The notes beneath the pieces were generated by a model, which was given only the letters and a program-made list of their open reading frames with translations, was not told the origin of the DNA and ran no database searches. A program made the translations under genes and the position numbers. DNA of 64,000 bases from Sorangium cellulosum So0157-2 (lineage in GTDB: Bacteria > Myxococcota_A > Polyangia > Polyangiales > Polyangiaceae): NCBI RefSeq assembly GCF_000418325.1, contig NC_021658.1:3796001-3860000 (forward strand), read 5' to 3'. This document shows positions 18,755 through 27,118 of the stretch, piece by piece (the stretch's first letter is position 1; every line of letters starts with the position of its first letter).

Positions 18755-19444
18755 ATGGGAGACGCCGACATCACCTTGCGCGACCTCGCCCGACGGCGCC
18801 CCGAGGACCTGGTGCGCGCCCTCGTCCCCGAGGGCCCCGTCGAGGTCCTCGGTTGGCTCGACAGCCAGGTCACGAACATCGAGCGCCGCCTCGACAAGGC
18901 CCTTCGCCTTCGGGTCGGCGGCGAGCCGCGGGTCATCCATGTCGAGTTCTGCTTCGCGCTCCTTGCACGCAACGCGACCGCGGCGGCGCTGCGAGAGGTG
19001 GTCGCGGAGATCCACGCGGGCGCGAGGACCGCGGAGGAGCGGGCCGAGCTCTACACGGCGCTCCTGGTGATGGCGACGATCGATCCCTGGCGGCATAATC
19101 TGCTGAAGGAGCTCCTCATGATGGTCGAGGACGAGGAAGAGGGGCTGCTCCGGCGCACACCGATCATCGGGGAGATGATCCTCGAGGCCGAGCGTCGAGG
19201 AGAGGAGCGCGGCGTGGAGCGCGGGGAGCGTCGAGGGGAGGAGCGCGGCGAGGAGAAGGCGATCGCCGAGCTGCTCGGCCGCCTCTTCGCGCGGCGGATC
19301 GGGCGACGACCGACGGCCGAGGAGGAGCGCTCGATCGTCGAGCGAGCCCGCGCGCTCGGTCCGGGCGAGGTCGAGGACGCCTTGCTCGATCTCGAGGCCG
19401 AGGCGCTGGTTCGCTGGCTCGCGGAGCCGATCCGCCCCTCGTGA
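18755..19444 (+). CDS. Rpn-like PD-(D/E)XK family protein, apparently with an internal deletion
   Basis: A 229-residue protein resembling the Rpn/transposase-like family of cyanobacteria and myxobacteria. It has an N-terminal LDSQVTNIERRLDKAL and the catalytic-strand motif VIHVEF, a C-terminal helical region (LRRTPIIGEMILEAERRGEERG) and a tail EEKAIAELLGRLFARRIGR. In full-length relatives about 80 residues lie between the HVEF strand and the tail. Here the HVEFCFALLARN region runs straight into the distal helices, so the nuclease core looks incomplete. ATG 18755 is the first in frame. It may be a decayed or non-catalytic member. Confidence 0.7.
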   Translation: MGDADITLRDLARRRPEDLVRALVPEGPVEVLGWLDSQVTNIERRLDKALRLRVGGEPRVIHVEFCFALLARNATAAALREVVAEIHAGARTAEERAELYTALLVMATIDPWRHNLLKELLMMVEDEEEGLLRRTPIIGEMILEAERRGEERGVERGERRGEERGEEKAIAELLGRLFARRIGRRPTAEEERSIVERARALGPGEVEDALLDLEAEALVRWLAEPIRPS

Positions 19445-19513
19445 GCTCCGTGGTACCCTGCCGCGCGACGGGCGCTGCGCCGAGCCAGCGCCTCGCTTCT
19501 TCCGGGAGACGCC

Positions 19514-20002
19514 ATGCCTGACGCCACGCCGCCCGTTACCCTGCGCGAGATCAACCGCGATAACCTCGGCGCCATCCTCGAGCTCTCCGTGGCCGAGAGC
19601 CAGAAGGGCTTCGTCGCGACCAACGCGGTCTCGCTCGCCCAGGCGCATTTCGCGCCCGAGGCCTGGTACCGCGCCATCTACTGTGGCGACGAGCCCGCGG
19701 GCTTCGTCATGCTGGAAGACCAGTCGATGGCCTCCCCGCCGCCGGAGAGGCCCGAGATCGGCGTGTGGCGCTTCATGATCGACCAGCGCTTCCAGCGGCG
19801 CGGCATCGGCCGAGCGGCGATGCTGCAGGTGATCGAGCACGTGCGGCGCCTGGGGCGCTTCTCGTCGCTGCTGCTGTCCTACGTCCCGGGCCCCGGCAGC
19901 CCCGAGGGGTTCTACCGCAGCCTGGGCTTCCGCCCCAACGGTCGCATGGACGGGACGGAGGTGGTCATGGAGCTGCCGCTCGCCGGCGCATCGTCGCCGT
20001 AG
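19514..20002 (+). CDS. GNAT family N-acetyltransferase (polyamine acetyltransferase-like)
   Basis: A 162-residue acyltransferase. The N-terminus (LREINRDNLGAILELSV, then FVATNAVSLAQAHF) resembles the BltD/PaiA-type spermine/spermidine acetyltransferases of Gram-positives. The acetyl-CoA loop is FQRRGIGRAAML and the C-terminal EGFYRSLGFRP is motif B. It follows the Rpn-like gene by 69 bases on the same strand. Substrate assignment to polyamines is by resemblance only. Confidence 0.88.
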   Translation: MPDATPPVTLREINRDNLGAILELSVAESQKGFVATNAVSLAQAHFAPEAWYRAIYCGDEPAGFVMLEDQSMASPPPERPEIGVWRFMIDQRFQRRGIGRAAMLQVIEHVRRLGRFSSLLLSYVPGPGSPEGFYRSLGFRPNGRMDGTEVVMELPLAGASSP

Positions 20003-20074
20003 CGCGCCACCGCGCGCCGCGATTGGCGGCGGCGGCGGCGCGATGATGCGTGCGAGCGACGCGCGGCCTCCGGC

Positions 20075-21295
20075 TCAGTACGCGAGCACCTCACTGCCGG
20101 ACGAGAGCTCGCACGCGCCGTCCTCGGGATCGCCGCCCGTGCGGAGGATCTCGGACGGCGCCGGCTCGCGGTGGACGCCGGAGAGCTCGATGTCGACCAT
20201 GCGCAGGATCGCGCGATCGAGCTTGGTCACGTAGTAGCAGGGGATCGTCGGCTCCTTGTGGGCACCGCCGACCCCGGAGTCGTCCGTCAGGAAGAGGTAT
20301 CGGCCGCCCGTCAATTGCGCGGCCGAGCGCATGGTGATCTCGGTGAGCTCATCCACGCCGCTCGACGCGACGGGATAGACATGCACGCCGAGGTCCTTGA
20401 GGGCTCGTATCCCCTCTGCCATGGCGCCCGCGTTTGTGTCGTGGTGGGGCGCGTCCGCGACCCAGAAGGCGAGGCGCGCGGTGTCGTTGCCGGTGCGCCA
20501 GGCGAGATCGGCCGCCTTGGACAGCGCCATGTCGGGCGCCTCGGGGAAATCGCCGCCGCCGCCGGCCGCCTGCGCGGCGAGCTTCGCCTGGAACTCGTCG
20601 GGATCGTCGCGGAAGTCGAACCACCGAACGACGTAGTCGTCCTCGGTGTCTTTATAGACGACGAGCGACCAGCGCTGCGCGGCGTTCGGGTACTTGGCGA
20701 AGATGGATTCCGAGAGGGCGATGAACTCGGTCTGGAGATACGTGATCTCGTCGCCCATGCTGCCGGTCGTGTCGATGATGAGCGAGACGTCGAGCGTCTC
20801 CTTCGGTCCCGGAGGCGTCGCGAAGAGGCTGTTGGCGGCCTGGTGGTCGGCCTCGGTGAAGGGCAAGAAGCCCGGGAGCTGCTGCGCGTAGAGCGTGCTC
20901 CGGTACGAGAGGAAGAAGTCGAAGTTGCGGTTGTCGTCCCAGACGCCCGCGGTGAGCGTGCCAGGCTCGACGCCGCCGCCGCCGGTGCCGCCAGCGCCGC
21001 CGGTGCCGCCAGCGCCGCCGCCGCCGCCGGTGCCGGGGCCGACGCCAGTGCCGCCGCCGGCGCCGACGCCGACGCCTTCGCCGCTGGAGCCACCGGAGAC
21101 GTCGCCTCCATCCGAAATACCGCCCGCAGCGGCCGAGCCAGAGGCGCCGCCGACGTCAGCGCCGGCGCCGCTGCCGGGGATCTCGCCGTCGCTGCCTTCG
21201 TCCGAGCTCGGGTCGCTCGAGCCCGCGCCGCCCGAGCACGCCGCCAGAGCCAGAAGGCTTCCCACCATGAAAGCGAAGCGGAAACGGATGCGCAT
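20075..21295 (-). CDS. vWA-domain lipoprotein with Gly-rich linker
   Basis: A 406-residue secreted lipoprotein. The signal peptide ends in LLALAAC. A linker of about 90 residues rich in Gly, Ser and Ala follows, with a Thr/Gly-Gly repeat (GAGGTGGAGGTGGGG). The C-terminal 280 residues form a von Willebrand factor A fold: the metal-ion site is DTTGSMG, with the typical VVYKDTEDDYVVRWFDF and LAFWVADAPHH strands. A substrate-binding or adhesive surface role is likely. It stands alone; the 19-bp tandem array lies about 160 bases upstream of its start, between it and aroE. Confidence 0.88.
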   Translation of the reverse strand: MRIRFRFAFMVGSLLALAACSGGAGSSDPSSDEGSDGEIPGSGAGADVGGASGSAAAGGISDGGDVSGGSSGEGVGVGAGGGTGVGPGTGGGGGAGGTGGAGGTGGGGVEPGTLTAGVWDDNRNFDFFLSYRSTLYAQQLPGFLPFTEADHQAANSLFATPPGPKETLDVSLIIDTTGSMGDEITYLQTEFIALSESIFAKYPNAAQRWSLVVYKDTEDDYVVRWFDFRDDPDEFQAKLAAQAAGGGGDFPEAPDMALSKAADLAWRTGNDTARLAFWVADAPHHDTNAGAMAEGIRALKDLGVHVYPVASSGVDELTEITMRSAAQLTGGRYLFLTDDSGVGGAHKEPTIPCYYVTKLDRAILRMVDIELSGVHREPAPSEILRTGGDPEDGACELSSGSEVLAY

Positions 21296-21419
21296 GGGGT
21301 CTCCTTGGCCGCCGGGGCCTCACGTGCCCACGTCGGACGCGGCCGGGCGTGCCGAACTGCATGCAGCGTGCCGAGTTCGAATCGTGCGATTTCCGGCACT
21401 TACACGGCTGTCCGGTGAG

Positions 21420-21436
21420 CGTCCTGTGCCAGGACG
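21420..21436. terminator. short perfect hairpin between aroE and the vWA gene
   Basis: CGTCCTG and CAGGACG arms (7 bases each) enclose a 3-base loop. It lies downstream of aroE on the minus strand and just beyond the tandem array. There is no T-run, so terminator function is only possible. The loop side contains CTGTGCCAG, a motif that recurs near the related repeats at 44.8-45.1 kb. Confidence 0.3.
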
Positions 21437-21454
21437 CGCCAGCGCCGGCAACCC

Positions 21455-21674
21455 GACCCAGGTTGGGGCGACCGACCCAGGTTGGGGCGACCGACCCAGG
21501 TTGGGGCGACCGACCCAGGTTGGGGCGACCGACCCAGGTTGGGGCGACCGACCCAGGTTGGGGCGACCGACCCAGGTTGGGGCGACCGACCCAGGTTGGG
21601 GCGACCGACCCAGGTTGGGGCGACCGACCCAGGTTGGGGCGACCGACCCAGGTTGGGGCGACCGACCCAGGTTG
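21455..21674. repeat. tandem array of a 19-bp unit, eleven full copies plus a partial copy
   Basis: The unit GACCCAGGTTGGGGCGACC repeats every 19 bases without a single change from 21455; the last copy stops after GACCCAGGTTG at 21674. The unit contains the small inverted repeat CCCA-ggt-TGGG. The array lies between the end of aroE (21713) and the start of the vWA gene (21295), both leftward. Since 19 is not a multiple of three, every frame is open through it on both strands, but this is not coding. There are no unique spacers, so it is not a CRISPR. Confidence 0.95.
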
Positions 21675-21712
21675 CGCACGGCGGAGCCCTCCCCCCGGGA
21701 AGACGGCTCCGC

Positions 21713-22537
21713 TCAGGCCCCCCGCAGCGCGGCGATCACCGGCGCGGTGTCGGGCCGCACGCCGCGCCACACGGTGAAGCACTCGGCGCCCTGCTCGACC
21801 ACCATGCCGAGGCCGTCGGCGGTCTGCCTCACGCCGGCCGCGCGCGCCGCCCGCACGAACGCGGTCGGCTCCTTCTTGTAAGCCATGTCGTAGGCCAGCG
21901 AGCCCTCGTCCCACACGCCGTCGGGCAGCGGCGGCACCTCGTCGGTCATCGACGACGCCGATCCGTTGATGACCACGTCGAACCGCCCGACGATATCGGC
22001 GAAGCCGCCGCCGGCGAGCCGGACGGCGCCCGCCAGCGCGCCGAGCTCGGCGGCGAGCTCCACCGCCTTGCTGGCGGTGCGGTTGGCGATGAAGATCTCG
22101 GCCGGCCGCTCCTCGAAGAGCGGCAGCAAGGTGCCGCGCACCGCGCCGCCCGCGCCGAGCAGCAGCACGCGCGCGCCCGTGAGCGCGCGGCCGAGGTTGT
22201 ACGTGATGTCGCGCAGGATGCCGACGCCGTCGGTGTTGTCGCCGAGGATGGTGCCGTCGGCCCGGAACGTGAACATGTTGATCGCCCCGGCCGCACGGCC
22301 GCGCGGCGTCAGCTCGTCGGCCAGCGCGAAGGCCTCGAGCTTGAAGGGCATGGTGATGTTCATGCCCTTGCCCCCGCTCCTCTGGAACTCGCGCACCGCG
22401 GCGGCGAAGCCGTCCAGCTCGCCGAGGATCGCGCCGTACTCCATGTCCTGCCCGCGCTGCTTGGCGAAGGCGGTCTGCAGCGCCGGCGACTTGGCCTGGG
22501 CGATCGGGTTCCCGATGATGGCATAGCGGTCGGTCAT
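21713..22537 (-). CDS. aroE: shikimate dehydrogenase
   Basis: A 274-residue NADP-dependent enzyme that reduces 3-dehydroshikimate to shikimate in aromatic amino-acid synthesis. The N-terminal substrate domain shows YAIIGNPIAQAKSP (the SxS shikimate-binding region as AKSP) and GKGMNITMPFKLEA with the catalytic Lys. Asp of the GDNTDGVG motif is present, as are the nucleotide-binding VLLLGAGGAVRG and the FIANRTASKAVELA strand. The C-terminal DMAYKKEPTAFV replaces the usual D(L/I)xYxPxxT. ATG 22537 (GGAG about 8 bases upstream) was preferred to the GTG four codons earlier. No other aro genes are nearby. Confidence 0.93.
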   Translation of the reverse strand: MTDRYAIIGNPIAQAKSPALQTAFAKQRGQDMEYGAILGELDGFAAAVREFQRSGGKGMNITMPFKLEAFALADELTPRGRAAGAINMFTFRADGTILGDNTDGVGILRDITYNLGRALTGARVLLLGAGGAVRGTLLPLFEERPAEIFIANRTASKAVELAAELGALAGAVRLAGGGFADIVGRFDVVINGSASSMTDEVPPLPDGVWDEGSLAYDMAYKKEPTAFVRAARAAGVRQTADGLGMVVEQGAECFTVWRGVRPDTAPVIAALRGA

Positions 22538-22846
22538 GGTCGTCTCCACGCCTCAGCAACGCGAGCAACGCGCGGGCCACACGCAACCTCGCCAGCGCGC
22601 GCCGCAGATCTACGACAGCGCCGCGCCTCTCGCCAAGCGCGCGGCGGTACCCCTCCGTCCACCGGCGCGCCCTTCGCCGTCACGCGCGCCTGTACACCGC
22701 GTCGACCCGAGGTTGACGCCGCGAGCGATCGCCGTCGCGCGAGCGCGCCCCGGCGCGAGCCTCGCCCCGCCGCGCGCCGCGGCGCTCCGCGCATCGCGCG
22801 CTCCGTCGCTCGCGGGCCGCGCCGGGCGCTGGTACCCTCGCGCCCC
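22538..22846. other. divergent intergenic region, no feature seen
   Basis: About 310 bases between the starts of aroE (leftward) and the oxidoreductase gene (rightward), very GC-rich throughout. It should hold both promoters, but I cannot point to convincing -35/-10 elements. I see no repeats or RNA genes. Confidence 0.5.
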
Positions 22847-25132
22847 ATGCCGAGCCACGGGACCGCGCGCACGCACCACCGCACCTGCAACATCTGCGAG
22901 GCGATGTGCGGGATCGACATCGAGGTCGAGGGCGACCGGATCACCTCGATCCGCGGCGACGAGCGCGACCCGTTCAGCCGAGGGTACCTCTGCCCGAAGG
23001 CGCTCGCGCTCCAGGACCTCCACGAGGACGCGGATCGCCTCCGGGCCCCGGTCCGGCGCACCGCCTCCGGCTTCCAGCGCATCTCGTGGGACGACGCCCT
23101 CGACGAGGTCGCCGGGCGGCTGCGCGAGATCCAGCGGCGCCACGGCAGGGACGCCGTCGCGGTCTACCTCGGCAATCCCAGGACGCACAACTACGCGTCG
23201 CTCCTCTACCTCACCCCGTTCCTGGAGGCGTTGCGGACGCGGAGCTGCTTCTCCTCGAACTCGGTCGATCAGCTGCCGCACCACCTCGTCTCCACCCTGC
23301 TCTTCGGGCACCAGCTGCTCGTCCCGGTGCCGGACGTCGACCGCACCTCGTTCCTGCTCATCGTCGGGGCCAACCCGGTCGTCTCGAACGGCAGCCTCAT
23401 GTCGGCGCCCGGCATGCCGCGGCGACTCAAGGCGATCCGCGCGCGCGGCGGCACGATCGTCGTCGTCGACCCGCGGCGCACCGAGACCGCCGAGATCGCC
23501 GATCGCCACCACTTCATCCGCCCCGGGACCGACGTCTTCCTGATGCTCGGGCTGCTCTCGACCCTCTTCGCCGAGCGCCTCGTCGCGCCGGGGCGGCTCG
23601 GCGATTTCATGAACGGGCTCGCCGACATCGAGCGGCTCGTCCGCGGCTTCACGCCCGAGCGCGTCGCCCCGAGGGTCGGCATCCCCGCGGCGCAGATCCG
23701 CGAGCTCGCGCGCGCCTTCGCCGCGGCGCGCCCGGCCGTCTGCTACGGCCGGATCGGCGCCTGCCTCCAGGAGTTCGGCGCGCTCACCACGTGGCTCATC
23801 GCGGTGCTCAACCTCGTCACCGGCAACCTCGATCGCCCCGGCGGGGCGATGTTCGCCCGGCCGGCCGTCGACGTCGTCGCGCTCCAGGACCTGCTCGGCC
23901 AGCGCGGCGAGCTCGGCCGGAGCCGCACCCGCGTGCGCCAGCTGCCCGCGTTCGCCGGGGAGTACCCTGCCGCCGCGCTCGCCGAGGAGATCCTCACGGA
24001 GGGCCCGGGGCAGATCCGCGCGCTCCTCACGATGGCGGGCAACCCGGTGCTGTCGACGCCGAACGGCCGGACGCTGGATCGAGCGCTGGCCGGCCTCGAT
24101 TTCATGGCCAGCATCGACTTCTACATCAACGAGACGACCCGGCACGCCCACGTGATCCTGCCGCCGACCGGCCCCCTGGAGCGCGATCACTACGACCTCG
24201 CGTTTCACGTGTTCGCGGTCCGGAACACCGCCAAGTACGCCCCCGCGCTGTTCGCCCCGGCGGACGACGCGCGCCACGACTGGCAGATCCTCGTCGAGCT
24301 CGGGGCGCGCCTCGCCGCGCCCGGGCCCGCGGCGCCGCTCGCCGGCCGCGCGGCGCGCCTCCTGTCGCGCGTGCTCCCGCCGACGCGGCTGCTCGACGCC
24401 GCGCTCCGCTTCGGGCCTTACGGCGCCGGCGTGCGCCCGCTGTCGGGCGGCCTCTCGCTGCGCAGGCTCGAGCGCGAGGCGCACGGCGTGGATCTCGGGC
24501 CGCTCGTGCCGTGCCTGCCGCAGCGGTTGTTCACGCGGTCCGGGCGCATCGAGCTCGCGCCGGAGGTCCTCGTCGCCGATCTCGAGCGGGCGCGCGCGGC
24601 GCTCGACCGCGAGGGGCCCGGCCAAAAGGAGCGCGGGGCGCTCGGCCGCGACGAGCGCGGGGGGCTCGGCCAGGAGGAGCGCGGGGCGGGGGAGGCGGGC
24701 GAGCCGGGGCAGCGGGGCGAGGCGGGGTACGACCTCCAGCTCATCGGGAGGCGCCAGCTCCGGAGCAACAACTCGTGGCTGCACAACAGCCGTCGCCTGG
24801 TGAAGGGCAGGAACCGGTGCACGCTGCTCATGCACCCGGAGGACGCCGCCCGCCGCGGCATCGCGGCCGGGCAGCGGGTCCGGGTGCGCTCGCGGGTCGG
24901 GAGCATCGACCTCGAGGTCGAGCTGACCGACGAGGTGATGCCCGGCGTCGTCAGCGCCCCGCACGGCTGGGGCCACGGCCGCGACGGCGTCCGGCTCGAG
25001 ACGGCGCGGCGGCACGCCGGCGAGAGCGTCAACGATCTCACGGACGACCGCGCGATCGACGCGCTCTCGGGCACCGCCGCGCTGAACGGCGTCCCGGTGC
25101 GCGTCGAGCCGGCCGAGGCGGCGCGGGCCTAG
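22847..25132 (+). CDS. molybdopterin-dependent oxidoreductase with an Fe-S cluster
   Basis: A 761-residue cytoplasmic enzyme of the DMSO reductase/formate dehydrogenase superfamily. The N-terminal [4Fe-4S] site is C14-x2-C17-x3-C21-x27-C49 (TCNICEAMCG, GYLCPKA). The MopB domain follows (NPRTHNYASLLYL, VDPRRTETAEIAD, GRIGACLQEFGALTTW), then a MopB_CT dinucleotide-binding domain from about residue 650 (LHPEDAARRGIAAGQ-like segment, VSAPHGWGHGRDG). There is no Tat signal and no quinol or Fe-S partner gene, so it probably works alone with a soluble donor. Residues about 588-625 are a charged insertion with repeated (E/D)ERG(A/G)LG units just before the C-terminal domain. Real substrate unknown. 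ATG 22847 directly precedes the cluster. Confidence 0.9.
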   Translation: MPSHGTARTHHRTCNICEAMCGIDIEVEGDRITSIRGDERDPFSRGYLCPKALALQDLHEDADRLRAPVRRTASGFQRISWDDALDEVAGRLREIQRRHGRDAVAVYLGNPRTHNYASLLYLTPFLEALRTRSCFSSNSVDQLPHHLVSTLLFGHQLLVPVPDVDRTSFLLIVGANPVVSNGSLMSAPGMPRRLKAIRARGGTIVVVDPRRTETAEIADRHHFIRPGTDVFLMLGLLSTLFAERLVAPGRLGDFMNGLADIERLVRGFTPERVAPRVGIPAAQIRELARAFAAARPAVCYGRIGACLQEFGALTTWLIAVLNLVTGNLDRPGGAMFARPAVDVVALQDLLGQRGELGRSRTRVRQLPAFAGEYPAAALAEEILTEGPGQIRALLTMAGNPVLSTPNGRTLDRALAGLDFMASIDFYINETTRHAHVILPPTGPLERDHYDLAFHVFAVRNTAKYAPALFAPADDARHDWQILVELGARLAAPGPAAPLAGRAARLLSRVLPPTRLLDAALRFGPYGAGVRPLSGGLSLRRLEREAHGVDLGPLVPCLPQRLFTRSGRIELAPEVLVADLERARAALDREGPGQKERGALGRDERGGLGQEERGAGEAGEPGQRGEAGYDLQLIGRRQLRSNNSWLHNSRRLVKGRNRCTLLMHPEDAARRGIAAGQRVRVRSRVGSIDLEVELTDEVMPGVVSAPHGWGHGRDGVRLETARRHAGESVNDLTDDRAIDALSGTAALNGVPVRVEPAEAARA

Positions 25133-25143
25133 AGCGCCGAACG

Positions 25144-25282
25144 GGTTGAAACCCCGAGAAAATGAACCACAGAGGCACAGAGGACACAGAGGAAGAGAGA
25201 AGAGAGAGCTCAGAATCTTCTCTTCTTCCCTCTGTGCTCTCTGTGCCTCTGTGGTTCGAATCTCTTCATTCTCGGGCATTTC
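25144..25282. repeat. nested inverted-repeat element, possible MITE/REP-like unit
   Basis: An outer imperfect inverted repeat (left end GGTTGAAACCCCGAGAAAAT, right end mirrored at about 25260-25282) surrounds an inner pair at 25164-25192 and 25228-25257 built on GAACCACAGAGGCACAGAG. The inner arms match over nearly 30 bases with one small misalignment, and a purine-rich AGAGAG tract forms the loop. It is more A+T-rich than its surroundings and sits between the ends of two convergent genes, where it could also act as a bidirectional terminator. The CCACAGAGGCACAGAG motif is familiar as a dispersed intergenic hairpin in many bacterial genomes. Confidence 0.8.
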
Positions 25283-25356
25283 AAGCTGATCGGTCTAGCT
25301 TCCCGCCTTCCCGCCTTCATGTTCAATTTTGAGAACTCCCCGCCGCCGGAGCCCGC

Positions 25357-26550
25357 TCAGTTGCCCGGATCCACGCAAGCGACCGCGCCGGTCCCGTCTT
25401 GCCCGCAGGCTTGGTCGAGCAGACTGCAGTCGGTCTTCGTCACCCGGCGCGGCCCCTCGTCGAGCGCCGTGCAGCGCTTGGCGGTACGACCCTCGCAAAC
25501 GCCGTCGATCTTCGTGTCGCCGCAGGGATCGGACCAGGTGCTCGCCTTCTTCGCGAACGCGAGCACCTCGGGGCCGAGCGTCGCGTAAACGGCCCCGTAA
25601 TCGCAGGCGAGCTGGTTCGTCGAAATCACGCCGGAGGCCACGCCGTAGACGCGCAGCCTACCGCCCTCGATACGCACGAGCGGGCCACCCGAGTCGCCAT
25701 GACAAGGCTGCGCGTCGCCTTCGCCGGCGCCCACGAGAGCCTCGTACCCGGCGAGCAGGATCGCCTCGTCGTACTTGCGGAGCAAGCAATCGATATCGCA
25801 CGCCGCCTCGCCTTCGTTGCCCTCCTCCTCGGTTTCGGCCGAAAGATGGGCGAGGAGCTCGCTGCGGTCGCGCGTCGTGGCCCATTGCTTGAATGCCTCG
25901 AAGCTGCCGAATATCAGCTCGAAGACCTTACCTTCCCGCGCGCGCAGGGTCACGCTGCCCGCCTTGCGCGTGCCGAATGTTTTTTTGTTGTCCTGCACGC
26001 CATAACCGATGGCCGCGAAGCGCGTGTCGATGTCGGCGTCCGAGAGATCAGCCATCGCGGCCGGCTCGATGTCGGTGATCTCCTCGTCGAGGTGGACGAC
26101 GCCCACGTCCCGACCGAAGCCCACGGAGCCCCCTTCATGGCCGGGCGCCCGGCCGAGCTCTACGATATCGACCGTACGGTCGGGGTGGGTTCCGTCGAAA
26201 CCCACGCCGAAATACACGCGGCCCCCCGCGGCCATCTTGCGCGCGGCGTCGACGCAATGTTTCGCGGTGAGGACGGTCGACTTGCCGATCAGGGCGCCGG
26301 AGCAAAAGGGGCGGTATTGCACGTCGAGGGCGCCGGTCTCCTCGCTCGCCGCCTCGACGGCGACGCCGAGGCTGCCGATGGCGCCGAGGGCGTCGCTCTT
26401 GGCGTCGACGCCGCCGATGATCGCCTGAGAATCGGCGGCGTCGCTCTCGTCGCCGCCCTCCACCGGCGCCGCGCTGCAAGCAGGCAGGAGGCTCGAGGCT
26501 GGGAGTCCAGCGAGGAGGAGGCCGAGACGAAGTCTCGAGATGGTAGGCAT
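25357..26550 (-). CDS. secreted trypsin-like serine protease (lipoprotein)
   Basis: A 397-residue S1-family protease. The signal peptide is followed by a possible lipobox (LLPAC) and a short acidic propeptide; the mature N-terminus would be IIGGVDAKSD. Catalytic residues are visible: His in LTAKHC (about residue 98), Asp in DVGVVHL, Ser in CHGDSGGPL (about 285). An insertion of about 60 residues between Asp and Ser contains CDIDC. After the protease domain, residues about 345-397 carry six cysteines (DPCGDTKIDGVCEG, DCSLLDQACG), a small disulfide tail common in myxobacterial exported proteases. It probably acts outside the cell in predation or nutrition. ATG 26550 is the start that gives the signal peptide. 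Confidence 0.92.
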   Translation of the reverse strand: MPTISRLRLGLLLAGLPASSLLPACSAAPVEGGDESDAADSQAIIGGVDAKSDALGAIGSLGVAVEAASEETGALDVQYRPFCSGALIGKSTVLTAKHCVDAARKMAAGGRVYFGVGFDGTHPDRTVDIVELGRAPGHEGGSVGFGRDVGVVHLDEEITDIEPAAMADLSDADIDTRFAAIGYGVQDNKKTFGTRKAGSVTLRAREGKVFELIFGSFEAFKQWATTRDRSELLAHLSAETEEEGNEGEAACDIDCLLRKYDEAILLAGYEALVGAGEGDAQPCHGDSGGPLVRIEGGRLRVYGVASGVISTNQLACDYGAVYATLGPEVLAFAKKASTWSDPCGDTKIDGVCEGRTAKRCTALDEGPRRVTKTDCSLLDQACGQDGTGAVACVDPGN

Positions 26551-27118
26551 GAACACTGGATTCCTTTTCGAGAAGATGGTTTGCGCCGCGACGGCGTGCC
26601 CGCGCGATGAGCACTCGTCGTGCCAGTCGTCTCCTCGGGCGGCCCGCGGATCTCTCGCCTCGTATTTCCCCGGCGGCCGAGCCTTCGAGCCGACCCTTGC
26701 GTGGTCGAGCAACGGACTGCTCGACGGCCATCCGGAGCGCCCCGCGAAGGATCTCTTGCGCACGGCGCTCCGCGCACTCCGGCAGCTCCGCGCCCGCCCC
26801 GAGCGCCGCCTCGCCCGCCCGAGCGCGTGCGCCTCGCTGATCGCCTCGCACGTAGAAAGAGATCTCGCCCGCGCGCGCAGCGCTCGGCGCCGCGCCCCCT
26901 CGCGTGCGGGAGTCTGGATGGACTGCGATGCTGGGAACGTCAAGCGCGACGACGGCCGCTCGTCCGGCTCGCGAAGCCGCGCTCGGCTCTCCGCTCCCCG
27001 GGGCCGACGCCGAGGCGGCTCCGGGGTTGTCGCGCGGGCGCTGCGGATTACGCTCTCACGGCGGACACCGGGACATCGGATCGTGCTGCTCGCGAGCTAC
27101 AACCACCTGGATCCCGTG
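26551..27118. other. divergent intergenic region
   Basis: Roughly 570 bases between the protease start (leftward) and the next rightward gene. Open frames cross it on both strands, but none has a convincing domain or consistent codon bias. An Arg/Ala-rich leftward frame near 26700-26850 could be the decayed end of another gene. I see no repeat or RNA gene. Confidence 0.4.

Noticed and set aside
21455..21674. Proteins with a 19-residue period (GRPTQVGATDPGWGDRPRL) in all frames
   Set aside because: A 19-bp repeat without stops opens every frame; there is no start context or domain and all frames look alike.
21455..21674. CRISPR array
   Set aside because: The repeats are contiguous with no unique spacers, and there are no cas genes. 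The 44.7-kb copies also lack spacer structure.
22610..25279. Minus-strand open frame of about 890 codons opposite the molybdoenzyme
   Set aside because: A shadow frame: no recognisable motifs, while the plus strand has the complete Fe-S and MopB signatures.
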